NCBI RefSeq assembly: GCF_900447535.1
Contig: NZ_UFXX01000001.1
Span: forward strand, 2,046,001-2,110,000
From: Dermacoccus nishinomiyaensis
GTDB taxonomy: Bacteria; Actinomycetota; Actinomycetes; Actinomycetales; Dermatophilaceae
Reading direction: 5' to 3'
Length of the DNA stretch: 64,000 bases
Both the position numbers and the translations under genes were made by a program. Each line of letters begins with the position of its first letter. Positions within the stretch are counted from its first letter, which is position 1. The notes under the pieces were generated by a model, which saw only the letters and a list, made by a program, of their open reading frames with translations, was not told the DNA's origin and ran no database searches. Positions 50,351 through 59,430 of the stretch are shown here, piece after piece.

Positions 50351-50462
50351 AGCCAGGAGCCTACCGAACGAAGCCGAGAGAGGCCCGCGCTCAAGGGCCC
50401 AGGCGCTCAGCCCGTCAGCTGGCATAATGCGCCCGGCCGACACGCTCTCCTGCCGCGTTGGG

Positions 50463-50892
50463 TCACTGCTCCAACATTCGGTGTCCCAACGACATCTGGA
50501 GGCGCACCAGGTAGCCGTCGGGGTCCTGCACGAGGAACTGGCGAACACCCGCCTACTCGCTCGGACTGAGGCGGTACCACTTCACTTCCGGCTCCATGAA
50601 CAAGGGCCAGGCCGCCTCACGGAGCTGCCTGAGTTGCACGGCAACATCGGGCACGGAGATCTGGAAGTTGATCCCGCGCCCCAAGGGAAGGTCGAAGGGC
50701 GCCGTTCGCCACGTCCTGCCGATGTCGGCCTGGTCGAGCATGAGGTGAGCGCCGCCGAGAGCGCGAGGTAGGCGAAGCCCTCCTCGGCCTGCGGTAAAGC
50801 ACGGCGAAGCCCAGCAGGTCACACCAGAACCGGACGGACACGCTGCAGTCGGTCACGGCCAGTTCGGGCACAAGAGACGGTTCAGCACTCAT
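50463..50892 (-). pseudogene. VOC/bleomycin-resistance-like protein, disrupted
   Basis: The ATG at 50892 begins MSAEPSLVPELAVTDCSVSV and LLGFAVLYRRP, typical of a glyoxalase/bleomycin-resistance protein. A frameshift near 50775 is needed to reach ALGGAHLMLDQADI and INFQISVPDVAVQLRQL. A TAG near 50551 then interrupts the last strand before AGVRQFLVQDPDGYLVRLQM, whose Glu-equivalent region would close the metal site. Two lesions make it non-functional. Confidence 0.8.
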
Positions 50893-51377
50893 GATCACCA
50901 GCCTCCCAGAGCGCATTCCCGAGCGCCCTGCGCTACCGCTGATCTAGCGCCAGATGGGGCCACGTGGGGCCGTCATCCCGGGGCCGGATGAAGTTGACAT
51001 AGCCAGTAGAGGCTCTGGTGTGCCCCGGGGCGATTCAGTCCGGGCGGATCCGCGGTCGTCGACCTTGGTCATTCGCGGGGACCAGAGTTTGGGCTTTACG
51101 AGGAGGTATCCTTAGCGCGAATGAAGGCCACTTCCCGCAGAGCTGTCAAGCCCGCAGCGGTCTCGATGCCTTCAAGGACGGTCGTAGCCCTAAAGGCATC
51201 CGGCCATCGTCTCGACCGGGTTCCTGTGCCCAGCCCCTCGGTCGCCTCAGGGCGGCGGCAACCAATGGATCTTGACCTACCGATTCTCCAATTAGTCGCG
51301 ACAGGGACATCGTCGTCTTATGAAGGACGCTTCACCGTGCAGCGGGGGCGTGGGCCCTGGAGCGAAAGGTGGTCGTC
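50893..51377. other. Gene-poor stretch
   Basis: No convincing coding region on either strand. The base composition is less GC-biased than the neighbours and small open frames have poor composition. It may be old mobile-element debris. Confidence 0.5.
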
Positions 51378-51560
51378 CTAGCCCCCGCGATACTTCGCGG
51401 GCAATAGTCTTTCGATCTCAGGCACGTTCGCCGGGGCGCACGGCCTGAGCTCGTGCCAGACCACCACCATGAGGGCCAGGGTGGACCCTGGCTCGTCGTC
51501 CATCTTGAAGCCACCGCTGGGGTAGTCAGCGGCAAACCTTTCGATAACATCGAGCGGCAA
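51378..51560 (-). CDS. Short hypothetical ORF or gene fragment
   Basis: Sixty codons with a plausible protein composition: DVIERFAADYPSGGFKMDDE and ALMVVVWHELRPCAPANVPE. A TAG lies three codons before the first possible start (TTG), so it is either a small gene or the C-terminal part of a decayed one. I do not recognise the family. The sequence from 51561 to 51872 holds nothing I can support. Confidence 0.35.
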   Translation of the reverse strand: MPLDVIERFAADYPSGGFKMDDEPGSTLALMVVVWHELRPCAPANVPEIERLLPAKYRGG

Positions 51561-51872
51561 CCGAATCTATTCAGACTTCCGACTGAGCATTGGCGTCTCG
51601 CAGGCTCGACCCAGCGCATGAAGTGCCTTGTGAACCTGGTCCACGCGAAGCTGAGGTGGGTGCTGCCTTGGAACTGGAAGCCTGTACGGAGCGAGGTTGC
51701 CTTCACTCGACGAGGTCGGTGGGGTCATTTGAGGCTCGTGACGAAGGAGCAACTGCGCCGCTATCGCCGTCACTGAGAACCTGGCCTCCGTATTCAACGG
51801 TCTCCGCCGCGCCGCGGGACCTCGCCCGGGCGACCACTCGACTGGCTCTGACGAGTCATGTCCTACGGTGAA

Positions 51873-52880
51873 TCAGGATTCTGACTTCGTCCACGGCTCG
51901 GACTGTGTGAGTGAGTACAGGTACGCCATCGCGGGGACGACGATGATCGCGGCTAGGACGACGACGCCGAGCAGTGCGGCGAGTGTGGCTGGTGACCCGG
52001 CGGCATCGGCAATGCTGACTTGGTCGACGAGTAGCCAGGGGTACTGGGCTATGCCCCAGCCGAGTACCACCGCCGCGCCGGCAAGCACCGCGGTGAGGCG
52101 CGCCGCCGGGAAGCGGCGCGCGACCAGGAGCACCAGTGTGGCGAGACCCGCCACGGCCGAGATGCCGATCAGGGGTGCCGCCTTCCCGGTCAGACCGGCG
52201 TAGAGAGTCGGGGCGTCGTGCTTGATGGGCACCAGAGCGACGAACACGATCAGCCCGGTCGTGACGCCCACGGCCAGGGACCGGATCCGTAGCTGTGCCG
52301 TGAGCACGAATGCACTGGCGCGGGCGGCGTCGGCCACGAGGAACACCCCGGCCAGGAAGGTGCAGGTGCCGACCGCGATGAGGCCCCCGAAGATCGAGGT
52401 GGGGTTGACCCAGGAGTCGATCAGCGGGCCGCGTCCGGTCGCCGGCACCCGGCCCGACGCGATCGCCCCCGCGACACAACCGAAGAAGAACGGTGTGATC
52501 AGCGAGGAGGCAGCGAAGAACGCGCCGAACAGCCGTGCCTGGGCGAGGGTGGCGGCGTACTTGCGGAAGGCGAACGAGGCTCCGCGCAGGACGATCCCGA
52601 GCAATGCCAGCAGCAGCGGGATGATCAGGGTGCTCATCATGGCCGCGAACGAGACTGGGAACGCAGTCCACCAGGTCACCAGGCAGAAGATCAGCCACAC
52701 GTGGTTCGCCTCCCATACCGGCCCGATGCTGTGGTCGATGAGGGTGCGCAGCTCGGCTCCCGACGCGGAGCCACCCGCGGTCAGGTCGAAGAATCCGGAG
52801 CCGAAGTCGGCGCCGCCGAACAGCGAGTAGGCCAGCACGCCCACGAAGAGCGCGGCGGCAGCGGCCAGCGCGAGGGTCAT
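51873..52880 (-). CDS. cydB: Cytochrome bd oxidase subunit II
   Basis: The 335-residue partner of CydA, with about eight to nine helices. The GGADFGSGFFDLTAGG start and SIGPVWEANHVWLIFCLV are conserved CydB features. The start overlaps the cydA stop (ATGA), so the two subunits are translated together. Cytochrome bd reduces oxygen with quinol electrons at high affinity and resists nitric oxide and sulfide. Confidence 0.95.
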   Translation of the reverse strand: MTLALAAAAALFVGVLAYSLFGGADFGSGFFDLTAGGSASGAELRTLIDHSIGPVWEANHVWLIFCLVTWWTAFPVSFAAMMSTLIIPLLLALLGIVLRGASFAFRKYAATLAQARLFGAFFAASSLITPFFFGCVAGAIASGRVPATGRGPLIDSWVNPTSIFGGLIAVGTCTFLAGVFLVADAARASAFVLTAQLRIRSLAVGVTTGLIVFVALVPIKHDAPTLYAGLTGKAAPLIGISAVAGLATLVLLVARRFPAARLTAVLAGAAVVLGWGIAQYPWLLVDQVSIADAAGSPATLAALLGVVVLAAIIVVPAMAYLYSLTQSEPWTKSES

Positions 52881-54277
52881 CGGTCGGTTCTCTGAGTGTC
52901 GGAGAGTCGCGCTTGCGGTCCGTAGGGGCTGGGCAGGTCCAGCTCACCCGAGCGCCAGCGGCGCGCCATCGACCGGAGCACGACGTAGGCGCCCACCGTC
53001 ATGGCGGCGTACACCAGGAACGTGACCCCGAACAGCCACCACAATCCGGAGTTGCTGCCCGCCGCCTCGGTGGTGCGCAGCACGCCGAACACCGTCCACG
53101 GCTGCCGACCCACCTCCGTCGCGATCCACCCGGCCTCCAGAGCGATGATCGCGAGCGGACCCGCCGCCGCGGAGAACCGCAGGAACCAGCGGTTCTCGAG
53201 CAGGTCACGATCGCGCCAGCGAGTCCACCAGAACAGCACCACGGCCAGCGCCAGCAGGGTGCCGATCCCGACCATCGACTGAAAAGCCAAGTGGGCAATG
53301 TTCACCGGCGGCTGGTCTGCGACCGGGATCGTATCCAGGCCCTGGACCGGGGTGGTGAAAGAGTTGCGAGAGATGATCGATCCGAGCAGCGGGATGTCGA
53401 TCGCCCCCCGGACCTGACCATCGACCAGGACACCGCCCAGACGCAAAGGGGACGGGCTCTCGGTCGTGGTCGCGAGCTCGAACGCCGCCAGCTTCGAGGG
53501 TTGGGTGCCACCGAGCCGTAGCCCCAGCAGGTGCCCGATGAAGGGCTGCACCAGCGCTGCCGCGCTAGCGAAGACGAACGGGACGCTGAACCCGAGCCGG
53601 TGGTGCGCATCGACGCGGCCGCGGAGCATGCCCACCGCGTACACACCCGAGACCAGGAAGCCCACGACCATGAACGCGCCCACCCACATATGCGCGAACT
53701 GGCCCCAGACCCCGTCGTTGAAGAACGCACGCCACGGCTGGACGTCGGTGACTTCACCGTTGACCATCCGGAAACCCGTGGGGTTGTTCATCCAGGCATT
53801 GACCGCGATCACGCTGAACGTGCCGACGACCCCCGAGATGGCCATCGGAATCAACATCAGAACGTGCCGATTCGGGGGCATCCGGCCCCAGCCGTAGAGG
53901 TAGATGCCGAGAAAGATCGCCTCAACGAAGAAGGCCAGCCCCTCGACGGCGAACGGCAACCCCAACACGTCGCCGAAGCGACCCATCAGACCGGGCCACA
54001 GCAGCCCCATCTCGAAACTCAACACGGTGCCGGAGACCGCACCGATGGCAAACAAGACCGCCGCTACCTTCGACCAGCGCTGCGCCAGGCCCAGTGCCAC
54101 CTGGTCGTCGCGGCGGATCCCCCGCGAGTGCATCACCAGGATCATCGCGGGGAACGCCACCCCGAAGCAGGCCAGGATGATGTGCCATCCCAAGGTCATC
54201 GCCATCTGCTCGCGCGCCGGCAGCAACCCGGCAGGGTCGGCAGTAAGTACCTGGAGCAGCGCGTCGCGGGTGACCAC
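52877..54277 (-). CDS. cydA: Cytochrome bd oxidase subunit I
   Basis: The catalytic haem-bearing subunit. The axial His for haem b595 or d is in TLGWHIIL, a second His is in FAHMWVGAF, and the signature GRQPWTVFGVLRTTEA is present. The Q-loop is short, as in the Gram-positive type. The GTG at 54277 is chosen; an upstream GTG would add about 13 unlikely residues. Assembly genes cydCD are not adjacent. A Rex operator precedes the gene. Confidence 0.95.
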   Translation of the reverse strand: MVTRDALLQVLTADPAGLLPAREQMAMTLGWHIILACFGVAFPAMILVMHSRGIRRDDQVALGLAQRWSKVAAVLFAIGAVSGTVLSFEMGLLWPGLMGRFGDVLGLPFAVEGLAFFVEAIFLGIYLYGWGRMPPNRHVLMLIPMAISGVVGTFSVIAVNAWMNNPTGFRMVNGEVTDVQPWRAFFNDGVWGQFAHMWVGAFMVVGFLVSGVYAVGMLRGRVDAHHRLGFSVPFVFASAAALVQPFIGHLLGLRLGGTQPSKLAAFELATTTESPSPLRLGGVLVDGQVRGAIDIPLLGSIISRNSFTTPVQGLDTIPVADQPPVNIAHLAFQSMVGIGTLLALAVVLFWWTRWRDRDLLENRWFLRFSAAAGPLAIIALEAGWIATEVGRQPWTVFGVLRTTEAAGSNSGLWWLFGVTFLVYAAMTVGAYVVLRSMARRWRSGELDLPSPYGPQARLSDTQRTDR

Positions 54278-54328
54278 GGTCCCGACGGTACGTGCGCACA
54301 GCCGCGAACCGGTCACCCATAGCGCTAC

Positions 54329-54346
54329 TTGTGAAATGTTTCACAA
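54329..54346. promoter_or_regulatory. Rex operator upstream of cydAB
   Basis: TTGTGAAATGTTTCACAA matches the Rex consensus TTGTGAAnnnnTTCACAA exactly, and the palindrome continues one base pair each side. Rex releases DNA when NADH rises, so cydAB should be induced when respiration is oxygen-limited. Confidence 0.88.
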
Positions 54347-54525
54347 GTCTAGAATGCTCCTCAAGCGCAGCCCCGGGCGCGCTCAGTCGTTCGAGTAGAT
54401 GCGCTCGTCACCGGCTACCTCGGCTCGCCGTTCAGGTGCCGGCCGCCCTCGAGCACAGGGCTGGTGGGCTGCTGCCTGATCGTGCTCCGGCAACGATCAG
54501 GTCGCCGAACCCGCGTGCCCGTGGC

Positions 54526-54891
54526 TCAGACGCGACCGCCGGTAGTCGCTCGGCGGGGGAGGGGCTCGTCGGGGGAACCAGTCGTGGGCGTCATAAGCTG
54601 GCCACTTCGTTGCGCCCACACCTCGAACGCCAGTGTGGCGAAGGGCGGCACCGAACACGCCAGCCCCACCAGGGTGGTCCAACGACCCCATCCGAGCGCG
54701 CGTGAGACCAGGAATGTGATCAGCACATACGCGACGAAGATGCCGCCGTGGATGGGTCCGAAGATCCGTACCCCGAGGTCCCCCGCATCCGTGAGGTACT
54801 TGAAGTACATGCCGGTCAGCAGACCCGCCCACGAGATGGCCTCGGCCGTGGCGACGATCCGGAACAACTGCGCGTAGGTTCGAGGGGACAC
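54526..54891 (-). CDS. DUF3817 small membrane protein
   Basis: About 121 residues with three hydrophobic helices. The family marks are IVATAEAISWAGLLTGMYFK, FGPIHGGIFVAYVLITFLV and LACSVPPFATLAFEVWA. The start is a GTG at 54891; longer starts are possible. Function unknown. It closes the minus-strand group with DUF305 and DUF3105. Confidence 0.75.
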   Translation of the reverse strand: MSPRTYAQLFRIVATAEAISWAGLLTGMYFKYLTDAGDLGVRIFGPIHGGIFVAYVLITFLVSRALGWGRWTTLVGLACSVPPFATLAFEVWAQRSGQLMTPTTGSPDEPLPRRATTGGRV

Positions 54892-54917
54892 TCGGGCAGT
54901 GTAGGAGGAGCCGAAAG

Positions 54918-55148
54918 TCAACCAGACTTTGCATCCGTCGAACCAACGTCGAAAGCCACCAGATGGAATGATCGGCGAGATCGGGCCTTCGACCCGCAGC
55001 ACAACCCGGGCCGGCACCCGCGTGTGTACGTCGCGGGCCGGCGGGTCTGACGATTCCAGCTCGGCGTGTGCTTTGCGGGCGGTGCGGCCCCCGTGAGGTG
55101 GATGGTGGCGAGCGCGTCGGCGGCCAGCAGTTGGAGCGCCGGTTTCAC
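54918..55148 (-). CDS. Possible small coupled ORF
   Basis: A GTG start overlaps the DUF305 stop (GTGA), and the first 25 residues (ALQLLAADALATIHLTGAAP) look like a short hydrophobic leader. After that the sequence becomes Arg/Thr/Pro-rich and unconvincing. It may be a degraded gene. Low confidence. Confidence 0.25.
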   Translation of the reverse strand: MKPALQLLAADALATIHLTGAAPPAKHTPSWNRQTRRPATYTRGCRPGLCCGSKARSRRSFHLVAFDVGSTDAKSG

Positions 55149-55873
55149 GAGCTCCTCTCGACCCCGTCGCGTTCCTTGAGCATCTGGCGCATCTGGTCGA
55201 TCTCGGCGAGCTGGGCGGTGCGGATGGCATTGGCCAGCTTGACTACCTGGGGATCATCGGATTTCTGGATCACTGCCTCGGCCATCATTACCCCGGCCTG
55301 GTGATGCGGGATCATCAGCTGCAGCCATAGGACCTCGGCGGCCCGACCGCTCGCAGCTTTCAGCCGCGCCAGATCCGCGGCCGATGCCATCCCGGGCATC
55401 CGACCGTCCGGCAACATCGTCATCGAGCCGGATCCGGACGGCATGCCAGCCATCCCGGCATGATCCATCCCCGACATCCACGCCATCGACGTACGGGGGG
55501 AGGTCTGCGGGAGTCCCCAGCCGTCCAGCCAGGCGTACATCTGGCCGATCTGCTGCTGCTGGCTGGTGATCACGTCGTAGGCCATCGCCCGCAGGCCCGG
55601 GTCAGCGCTCTTCTCCCGCACGATCAGGGACATCTCAACGGCCTGGGCGTGGTGGACCTGCATGTCCCGGGCAAATCCAGCCTCGGGACTGTCATCGGCC
55701 GGTGGCGAGGCAGGACGGCCCACGAGGTACCCGACCCCGCCGGCCACCACCAAGCCGACTACCAGCAGCACCGCCACCACCGGCAACCAAGGACGGTGTC
55801 GGTCGGGGCGGGGGCGAGCGGCAACTTCGGCGTACTCCGCAAGATCCTCTGGCAGAGACGGTTCTTTGGTCAT
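55145..55873 (-). CDS. DUF305 membrane-anchored protein with Met/His-rich segment
   Basis: One membrane helix at about 28-52 anchors a periplasmic-side domain. The DUF305 pair of motifs is RDMQVHHAQAVEMS near residues 70-83 and MIPHHQAGVMMAEAV near 188-202. Between them is a Met/Gly/His-rich stretch, SGMDHAGMAGMPSG and MTMLPDGRMPGM, of the kind that binds cuprous ions. DUF305 proteins resemble ferritin-like helical bundles and are often found with copper genes. The preceding DUF3105 gene is 13 bp away, so they are one operon. Confidence 0.85.
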   Translation of the reverse strand: MTKEPSLPEDLAEYAEVAARPRPDRHRPWLPVVAVLLVVGLVVAGGVGYLVGRPASPPADDSPEAGFARDMQVHHAQAVEMSLIVREKSADPGLRAMAYDVITSQQQQIGQMYAWLDGWGLPQTSPRTSMAWMSGMDHAGMAGMPSGSGSMTMLPDGRMPGMASAADLARLKAASGRAAEVLWLQLMIPHHQAGVMMAEAVIQKSDDPQVVKLANAIRTAQLAEIDQMRQMLKERDGVERSS

Positions 55874-55886
55874 CGAGATCCCCCGA

Positions 55887-56552
55887 TCAGGGCTGCGTGG
55901 TCGGGGATGGTGCGGGCATACCGCCGCCGGCGTTCAGTGGCAGGGTGCCGTCGGAGCCGCCGGTGCACGCGGCGCCGCTCTCGGGCGCTTGAGCACCCTG
56001 CCGGTACTCCCGGATGAAGGCCGCGAGACGGGGATCGTCCGCACCGTCGAGGGAGAGCTGTTTACCCCACGCCGAGGCGACGACCGGAGCCTTCAGCCCG
56101 GGAAACGGCGAGAGCACCGCGTAGGTGCTCGGGATCGCGGCCTTCAGAGTCGCGACCTGAGCGGCCGGCAGATCGGGTCGATACGTGACCCAGACGGCTC
56201 CGTGCTCCATCGAGTGCACCGCGTTCTCGTTGGGCACCGGGGTGGGATAGGTGGCGCAGTTGAGCCAGATGGGGTTGTGCTTTCCGCCCGCGGGCGGAGT
56301 CTGCGCATACGTAACCGGGGTCTGCACGTGCTCGGGGGTGACCTTGTAGCTCTTCACGGCCGCCAGGTCGGGCTTGTTCGCCTCGGTGCGGATCAGGCTG
56401 ACGGCGACGCCGCCGACGATGAGCAGCACCGCGGCTGCGGTGACGGAGTAGATCAGCAGAGCACGCCGACGCTCCTTGCGCTTCTGCTCACGCCGCAGTT
56501 GCTGGACCCGCGCGGCCCGCTGTGTGTGGTCCTTGCGACCCTTCGAAGACAT
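55887..56552 (-). CDS. DUF3105 membrane-anchored protein
   Basis: The first 30 residues are strongly basic (RKERRRALLIYSVTAAAVLL begins the helix), then a single membrane helix and an outside domain. The DUF3105 signature is seen as PAGGKHNPIWLNC and HSMEHGAVWVTY with conserved His residues. It ends in ESGAACTGGSDGT. Function unknown; it is repeatedly found next to DUF305 genes. The start ATG at 56552 is followed by a basic N-terminus. Confidence 0.85.
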   Translation of the reverse strand: MSSKGRKDHTQRAARVQQLRREQKRKERRRALLIYSVTAAAVLLIVGGVAVSLIRTEANKPDLAAVKSYKVTPEHVQTPVTYAQTPPAGGKHNPIWLNCATYPTPVPNENAVHSMEHGAVWVTYRPDLPAAQVATLKAAIPSTYAVLSPFPGLKAPVVASAWGKQLSLDGADDPRLAAFIREYRQGAQAPESGAACTGGSDGTLPLNAGGGMPAPSPTTQP

Positions 56553-56790
56553 CTGCTGTCTTGCCTTTCGTTGTTCTGTCCCCTGGCCCGTGCCGGTTGC
56601 AGGTGGGAACTGTTTCGGTGGCTGACCTGACGGCTGCCGGGCGCTTGCGACGGGAGCCACAGGCACCCGATGGGAGGTCGGCCGAGGGCGCCTGCCCGCA
56701 CCGCGGCGATTGCGACGCTCGCCTTGCCCGACGATATCGGGGTCGGGCCCGCAGCGGGTCAACGCCGCGCGGCGCGGTCCTCGCGGCGCG

Positions 56791-57108
56791 TCAGTCGAAG
56801 AGCTCGCCGAGGAAGCCCTTCTTCCGCTTGCCGTGGTGTCCGCCGTACTGGGGCTTGCCATGGTGTCCGCCTTGGTCCCAGCCGTAACCCGGAGGCTGGT
56901 TCGCCTGGGCGGGCGGCCCGGGGACCGGGGCGCCGCGGCCCTGCTGGGCGGCCTGGGTGTAGGCCGCCTCGGCATCGATCAGCTGCTCCAGCTCACCGCG
57001 GTCGAGGAAGACACCGCGACACTCGGTGCACTGGTCGATCTGAATGCCGTTGCGCTCGTAACTACGCATCGCGCCGTGACATTTGGGGCAGGTCAGCTCG
57101 GTTGTCAT
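56791..57108 (-). CDS. zf-TFIIB zinc-ribbon protein
   Basis: A 105-residue protein whose N-terminus holds two Cys pairs: CPKCHGAMRSYE at residues 7-18 and QCTECRGVFLDRGELEQL at 27-44. These are the zf-TFIIB type. The C-terminal half is Gln/Gly/His/Lys-rich with GHHGK repeats, which may bind metal. It starts the minus-strand group and is divergent from the ArsR gene. The 240 bp after it are very GC-rich and contain no further gene. Confidence 0.8.
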   Translation of the reverse strand: MTTELTCPKCHGAMRSYERNGIQIDQCTECRGVFLDRGELEQLIDAEAAYTQAAQQGRGAPVPGPPAQANQPPGYGWDQGGHHGKPQYGGHHGKRKKGFLGELFD

Positions 57109-57193
57109 TGCTTCAGACTCCTTGTGGGGGTCGGTCGGATCCAACGTCGACTACTGTACATATGACAACTCGTTCAACTGTTCAGGAGTTCCC

Positions 57194-57598
57194 GTGACCC
57201 GATCCCAAGATGCCCAGGTGGTGGGCCTCGATGCCTGCACCTCGACCCAAGTCGACGAAGGCCGAGTGGAGGCCACGAGGCCTCTTCTGGTCACCCCAGC
57301 GGAGTCGAGCCGGATCGCGGACGCGTTCGCGCTGCTATCCGATCCAGGCAGGGTGCGGGTGCTGTTCGCGTTGCTGGAGGCAGGCGAGACCTGCGTGTGC
57401 GACCTGGCAGAGATGGTCGACATGTCCCCCTCCGCGCTGTCCCACGGACTGCGACTGCTCCGCACTGCAGGCGTCGTCACCAATCGCCGCGACGGCCGGA
57501 TGGTCCGCTACCGCCTCGCGGATAGTCACGTACGCCTTCTCCTCGACGTCACGCGTGAGCACCTCGACCACGCCGTCCACGGCACCCCGGGGGTCTGA
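57194..57598 (+). CDS. ArsR/SmtB-family metal-responsive repressor
   Basis: A 134-residue winged-helix repressor. The alpha-3 region has the ELCVCDL-type motif as ETCVCDLAEMVDMSPSALSH, with two Cys as in CadC/CmtR-like sensors, and an N-terminal Cys in LDACTST may complete the site. The wing is TNRRDGRMVRYRL. AGGAG lies five bases before the GTG start. It controls the following metal-efflux gene, three bases away, and probably responds to zinc, cadmium or lead. Confidence 0.88.
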   Translation: MTRSQDAQVVGLDACTSTQVDEGRVEATRPLLVTPAESSRIADAFALLSDPGRVRVLFALLEAGETCVCDLAEMVDMSPSALSHGLRLLRTAGVVTNRRDGRMVRYRLADSHVRLLLDVTREHLDHAVHGTPGV

Positions 57599-57601
57599 GG
57601 G

Positions 57602-58510
57602 ATGGGACACGACCACGGCCACAGCCACGCCAGCGCAGCCACCGCCGGGGCCCGACACCGCACACCCCTACTGATCGCCTTCGGCCTGACCGCGGCCTAC
57701 ATGCTCGTCGAACTCACCGTGGGCTTGACCACCGGCTCCCTGGCTCTGCTGTCGGATGCCGCACACATGGGCACCGACGTCCTCGGCCTGGGGATGGCGT
57801 TGGCCGCGATCACCCTGGCCCAAGCCTCCGGGAACCCGCAGCGCACCTTCGGCACCTACCGACTCGAGGTCCTCGCTGCCCTGACCAACGGGGTGCTGCT
57901 GTTCGGAGTGGCCGGGTACGTGCTGTACGAAGCCTGGCAAAGATTCTCCTCCCCACCCGACGTCCCAGGGCTGCCGATGCTGGCCGTGGCAGTGGTGGGT
58001 CTGATCGTCAACCTGATCAGCTTTCGGCTGTTGATGGCCGGGGCTAAGGAATCCCTCAACGTCAAGGGCGCCTACCTCGAGGTGTTCTCCGACATGCTCG
58101 GCTCGGTGGGTGTCATCGTCGCCGCCATCATCATCTTCACCACCGGCTGGCGCTACGCGGACCCCCTGATCGGGGCCGCGATCGGCTTGTTCATCCTCCC
58201 CCGGACATGGAAACTCATCGCGCAAGCCTTGAGAATCTTGATGGAGGTCGCCCCGCCCGGACTCGACGTGGGCGAGGTCGAGGCCCGGATCAGGGCGCTG
58301 CCGGGCGTCGCGGACGTGCACGACTTGCACATCTGGACCGTCACCTCCGGACTGGACACCGCCACCGGGCACGTGGTGCTGGCCGACGACGCCGAGCTAC
58401 ACGCCGTCCTCGACCGGGTCACCGCGTTGCTCGCCGAGGAGTACCACGTCACCCATGCCACCATCCAGTGCGAACCAGCCAGCCACGAAGAACATGTCAA
58501 CCCCATCTGA
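57602..58510 (+). CDS. Cation diffusion facilitator (CzcD/ZitB-like zinc exporter)
   Basis: A proton-coupled exporter of Zn2+ and related ions. The N-terminus is His-rich (GHDHGHSHAS). Six helices are followed by a cytosolic domain from about residue 215. The metal site has LLSDAAHMGTD in helix 2 and VFSDMLGSVG in helix 5, where the usual His is replaced by Ser-Asp context typical of the group. The C-terminal domain ends in HATIQCEPASH. It follows the ArsR gene by three bases and precedes a ZIP-like gene. Confidence 0.92.
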   Translation: MGHDHGHSHASAATAGARHRTPLLIAFGLTAAYMLVELTVGLTTGSLALLSDAAHMGTDVLGLGMALAAITLAQASGNPQRTFGTYRLEVLAALTNGVLLFGVAGYVLYEAWQRFSSPPDVPGLPMLAVAVVGLIVNLISFRLLMAGAKESLNVKGAYLEVFSDMLGSVGVIVAAIIIFTTGWRYADPLIGAAIGLFILPRTWKLIAQALRILMEVAPPGLDVGEVEARIRALPGVADVHDLHIWTVTSGLDTATGHVVLADDAELHAVLDRVTALLAEEYHVTHATIQCEPASHEEHVNPI

Positions 58511-58552
58511 CCTCCATAGCTGCCGAGAACGCAGAACCCGGAAAGGTCCTCG

Positions 58553-59308
58553 ATGAACGCCGTCGGACAGGCAGCGCTCCTGGTCAGCTTTCCCGTCGCC
58601 GCGGGAGCCATCGGCTCCACCGTCGCCGCGGTACGACGCCCGGGCTCCCGGCTGGTCAGCGGCATTCAGCACTTCGCCGCCGGCGTTGTCATCGCCGCAC
58701 TGGCCGGGGAGCTGCTGCCCGACCTACGACACGAGGGCAATCTGGGCTGGGTCGCCGCCGGCTTCACCGCCGGCGTCGTACTCGTACTCTCCCTCGCCGC
58801 CTACGGACGTCGCCTCGACGGCAAGCAGGAATCCACACCCAGAACCTCCACAGGCGATCGCGTCGCAGCCACCGTCCCAATAGGGCTCCTGGTGACAGCG
58901 GCGATCGACCTGCTCGTCGATGGCGTGCTTGTCGGTCTCGGCGCGCAGCTCGGATCCACCCAAGCACTCATCTTGACCATCGCACTCACCCTCGAGATCC
59001 TCTTCCTGTCCCTCTCGCTGGCCGCCGAACTGAACGACCGGGGCCTCTCCGCTCGCCGAGCCGCACTTATTTGCACCGCCCTCGGTATGAGCACCGCGGT
59101 CGGCGCCATCGCCGCCGCCGCAATCCTGAGCGGCGTCGGACCCGCCGTCCTGGCCTTCGTGTTGGCGTTCGGAGCGGCAGCGTTGTTGTACCTGGCCGTG
59201 GAGGAACTCCTGGTCGAGGCGCACGAAGAGGCCGAGACCGCACTTCTCGGCGCCATGTTCTTCGCTGGCTTCCTTGCTATCTACGTTCTGGCTGAACTCG
59301 GAGGCTGA
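58553..59308 (+). CDS. ZIP-like membrane protein with unusual metal sites
   Basis: Eight hydrophobic segments with ZIP-like spacing across 251 residues. Where ZIP transporters have His-Asn-x-x-Asp/Glu in helix 4, this has AIDLLVDGVLVGLG; where helix 5 has His-Glu-x-x-Glu, this has LEILFLSLSLAAEL. The His residues are therefore missing and replaced by Asp or hydrophobic residues. It may still carry metal, move another substrate, or be a regulatory subunit. It lies 42 bp after the CDF gene, in the same operon. Confidence 0.65.
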   Translation: MNAVGQAALLVSFPVAAGAIGSTVAAVRRPGSRLVSGIQHFAAGVVIAALAGELLPDLRHEGNLGWVAAGFTAGVVLVLSLAAYGRRLDGKQESTPRTSTGDRVAATVPIGLLVTAAIDLLVDGVLVGLGAQLGSTQALILTIALTLEILFLSLSLAAELNDRGLSARRAALICTALGMSTAVGAIAAAAILSGVGPAVLAFVLAFGAAALLYLAVEELLVEAHEEAETALLGAMFFAGFLAIYVLAELGG

Positions 59309-59430
59309 CCGACCCGAGGGTTCGTTCGCGCAACGGCTGCCAGTGCCACCGGCGTGGAGGCATCAACCGCCGTTGAGACCTCGCTGAATGACAGGAGGCT
59401 CGACTGCCTCGGTCTGTGAGGATGGCGACG

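Noticed and set aside
51121-51381. 86-codon plus-strand open frame in the gene-poor stretch
   Set aside because: Ser/Arg/Pro-rich without motif or ribosome-binding site; not supportable.
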